Assembly: GCA_030620455.1 (NCBI GenBank)
Contig: JAUXEQ010000085.1
Coordinates: 1-6,692, forward strand
DNA from: a bacterium
GTDB taxonomy: Bacteria; UBP14; UBA6098; B30-G16
DNA length: 6,692 bases
Direction of reading: 5' to 3'
Shown here: piece by piece, positions 5,460 through 6,692 of the stretch
Layout: each line of letters opens with the position of its first letter
Numbering within the stretch: position 1 is the stretch's first letter
Translations under genes and position numbers: made by a program
The notes under the pieces: generated by a model
Seen by the model: the letters and a program-made list of their open reading frames with translations, nothing else
Told to the model about the DNA's origin: nothing
Database searches by the model: none

Positions 5460-6692
5460 TTACCTATCCCAGAAAACGCCGTCCCCGTTTATCTCCTCCT
5501 CATATTCCGGTACGATTAGTTTATTATTAGTCCGTTCATCCTTGGTCTTGGAGTAATAGTCCACATCACCGCCGAGGTCTATGCTTACGCCAAGGCTTTT
5601 AGCATCGTAGTCGGGATGGTAGTTGTTTTCACCACCGCTGCCATTCGAGCAATTCCCGGATTTATATTTGTCGATGCCATCGTAATCGATGAAAACCGCG
5701 AATCCGTTCTGGGCAGCGCCACCTTGTGAATATGTCACTCCTGTATAGCTGTCGTTCCCTGAATAGTCGACGAACCATGCGGATACTATATCCCATGCAC
5801 CTCCTTGATTTATAGCTTCGCGACCTAGGTAGGTGTCGTTGCCTGCATGATCGACGAAAATAGCCACTGCCTGATGAGCACCACCGCCTTGAGTATATCG
5901 ATTGCCGATTACAATATCATCACCAGAACCATCGTCGAAAATTCCCATTCCGAAGAAATATCCGCACGCTTGCGAGAAATTTCCTGCTTCGTAATAATCG
6001 TTACCCGATCTATCGCATAGGATTCCTATTCCACCGGCTGCGAGCATTCGGAATCCGATTCCCAAGCCCTGACTCCAACCATCCCAGCTATCGATGTTGC
6101 CATAGCCGTTCGGAATTTTGAAAGCCGAAATGTATCTATCGTCGCCCTTATTATCTAACAACAAGCCTAAGCCCTTAGGAGCACCAACACCCTGTGCATA
6201 TCGAGCTCCGCTATAAGTGTCATCGCCGTCTTTGTCTATGAGAATGCCTGCCCCAAAAGCTGCAAATCCTTGCACTGCCTCTTGAGCAATGTAGATATCG
6301 TTCCCTGTACGATCTATAAGCATTCCCACGCCGCAGAAAGCAGACCCCTGACATAGTCTGCTGCCGGAATATCTATCGTTCCCAGCAAGATCGATAAGGC
6401 ATCCACCGCCGCAAAGCCCACTGCCAATACTTCCGGGCGTGTTACGGATATATGTGTCATTTCCGTTAAGATCTATATGAACGCCAATCCTGCCGCTATC
6501 GAAACGATGTTTATAATTGTCGAACAGCACATAAGGCGTGCCACCGCAGTATCCGAAATACGTATCGTCGCCGCCCAAATCGATCCATATCGCTGCCTGC
6601 TCGGTGTACATCATCCCTTTCTCACCGGTTACGATAAGACGTCCCATAACCGGAATTTTCACATTTAGACTATCTCTTTCGCCAACTTTAAC
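5460..6692 (-). CDS. Gly/Asp-rich solenoid repeat protein, 5'-truncated by the window edge
   Basis: I do not recognise a named family. 410 codons are visible and the frame has no stop before the right edge: ten sense codons (VKVGERDSLN) precede the GTG at 6662-6660 that could be taken for a start, and no ribosome binding site stands before it, so the true N-terminus lies beyond the window. Nearly the whole visible part is about twelve copies of a 26-28 residue unit: a Gly, three to four hydrophobics, D-x-x-G-[ND]-D-x-Y, then a variable stretch often centred on Gln-Gly and small residues. Three junctions carry insertions of roughly 9-20 residues. The chain ends shortly after the last unit with an acidic tail. 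Alternating hydrophobics, Gly turns and fixed length suggest a beta-solenoid; the clustered Asp/Asn could bind Ca2+, as in RTX proteins, although the 9-residue RTX period is absent. A secreted or surface location is plausible but no signal sequence can be seen. It is somewhat richer in G+C than its neighbours, as its Gly/Ala/Asp content would cause. Confidence 0.85.
   Translation of the reverse strand, partial: VKVGERDSLNVKIPVMGRLIVTGEKGMMYTEQAAIWIDLGGDDTYFGYCGGTPYVLFDNYKHRFDSGRIGVHIDLNGNDTYIRNTPGSIGSGLCGGGCLIDLAGNDRYSGSRLCQGSAFCGVGMLIDRTGNDIYIAQEAVQGFAAFGAGILIDKDGDDTYSGARYAQGVGAPKGLGLLLDNKGDDRYISAFKIPNGYGNIDSWDGWSQGLGIGFRMLAAGGIGILCDRSGNDYYEAGNFSQACGYFFGMGIFDDGSGDDIVIGNRYTQGGGAHQAVAIFVDHAGNDTYLGREAINQGGAWDIVSAWFVDYSGNDSYTGVTYSQGGAAQNGFAVFIDYDGIDKYKSGNCSNGSGGENNYHPDYDAKSLGVSIDLGGDVDYYSKTKDERTNNKLIVPEYEEEINGDGVFWDR
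5553..6590 (-). repeat. Array of about twelve D-x-x-G-[ND]-D-x-Y protein repeats
   Basis: Counting from the GTG at 6662, the second Asp of the core falls at residues 33, 69, 96, 122, 148, 175, 222, 249, 276, 304 and 331, with a final degenerate unit around 366-370. The steps are 36, 27, 26, 26, 27, 47, 27, 27, 28, 27 and about 36, so a 26-28 residue unit is interrupted by longer loops after units 1, 6 and 11. Eight units also carry Gln 9-12 residues after the core Asp or within the longer loop (for example CQGSA, VQGFA, AQGVG, SQGLG, TQGGG, NQGGA, SQGGA), usually followed by Gly. The DNA copies are diverged, so this is an old array kept by selection on the protein and not a recent tandem duplication. 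Confidence 0.85.

Noticed and set aside
5553..6590. RTX (haemolysin-type) calcium-binding repeats
   Set aside because: The GGDDTY and GNDTY pieces resemble RTX, but the unit length is 26-28 residues and the GGxGxDxx nonapeptide is not repeated in tandem.
5553..6590. CRISPR or DNA tandem repeat array
   Set aside because: The repeats are conserved at protein level only. The DNA copies differ and there are no unique spacers between identical repeats.
6477..6668. A 63-codon plus-strand frame inside the repeat protein
   Set aside because: It is antisense to regular repeat units, which explain the lack of stops. No ribosome binding site was seen.

Overview
This window comes from an AT-rich bacterial chromosome. 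A bactofilin and SOS-type repressor architecture point to Bacteria, and the proton/sodium pump genes are of the archaeal/vacuolar (V/A) type, as found in Thermus, Enterococcus, spirochaetes and many uncultured phyla. No tRNA, rRNA, transposon, CRISPR or phage structural gene is visible. The exact lineage cannot be told from these genes; an uncultured anaerobe, perhaps of an FCB-like candidate phylum, is only a guess.

Layout. (1) Left edge, minus strand: the first 23 codons of a Lys-rich protein with a strong ribosome binding site (1-71). Upstream of it lie a TATAAT box and a small stem-loop. (2) 240-911, minus: a LexA/CI-like repressor, an HTH domain joined to an intact S24 self-cleaving domain. 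Upstream are a near-consensus promoter (TTGACA, 17 bp, TATATT) and a cluster of AAGGTT/AACCTT half-sites that covers the 5' UTR and the ribosome binding site. (3) About 1005-1251: a very AT-rich spacer with several perfect palindromes. (4) 1252-1617, plus: a bactofilin, a cytoskeletal beta-helix protein. (5) 1821-5360, plus: four genes for the membrane and peripheral-stalk part of a V/A-type ATPase, in the order H(G), I, K, E. (6) 5460 to the right edge, minus: a convergent, Gly/Asp-rich protein built of about twelve repeats of 26-28 residues with the core D-x-x-G-[ND]-D-x-Y. It is open at the right edge, so its N-terminus lies outside the window.

How they fit together. H and E form the peripheral stalk, I is the stator membrane subunit with the two essential arginines, and K forms the rotor ring. 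In K all four side-chain Na+ ligands of Enterococcus hirae NtpK (Thr64, Gln65, Gln110, Glu139) are present at identical spacing (Thr92, Gln93, Gln138, Glu167), so this enzyme is probably a sodium pump or Na+-driven ATP synthase. In the common archaeal/Thermus order the genes for C, F, A, B and D follow E. Here the cluster stops after E and runs into the convergent repeat-protein gene, so the catalytic head must be encoded elsewhere if the complex is functional.

The most unusual items are the unnamed 26-28-residue solenoid repeat protein, the Na+-type K subunit with its 28-residue N-terminal extension, the split ATPase operon, and the operator array overlapping the translation start of the repressor.
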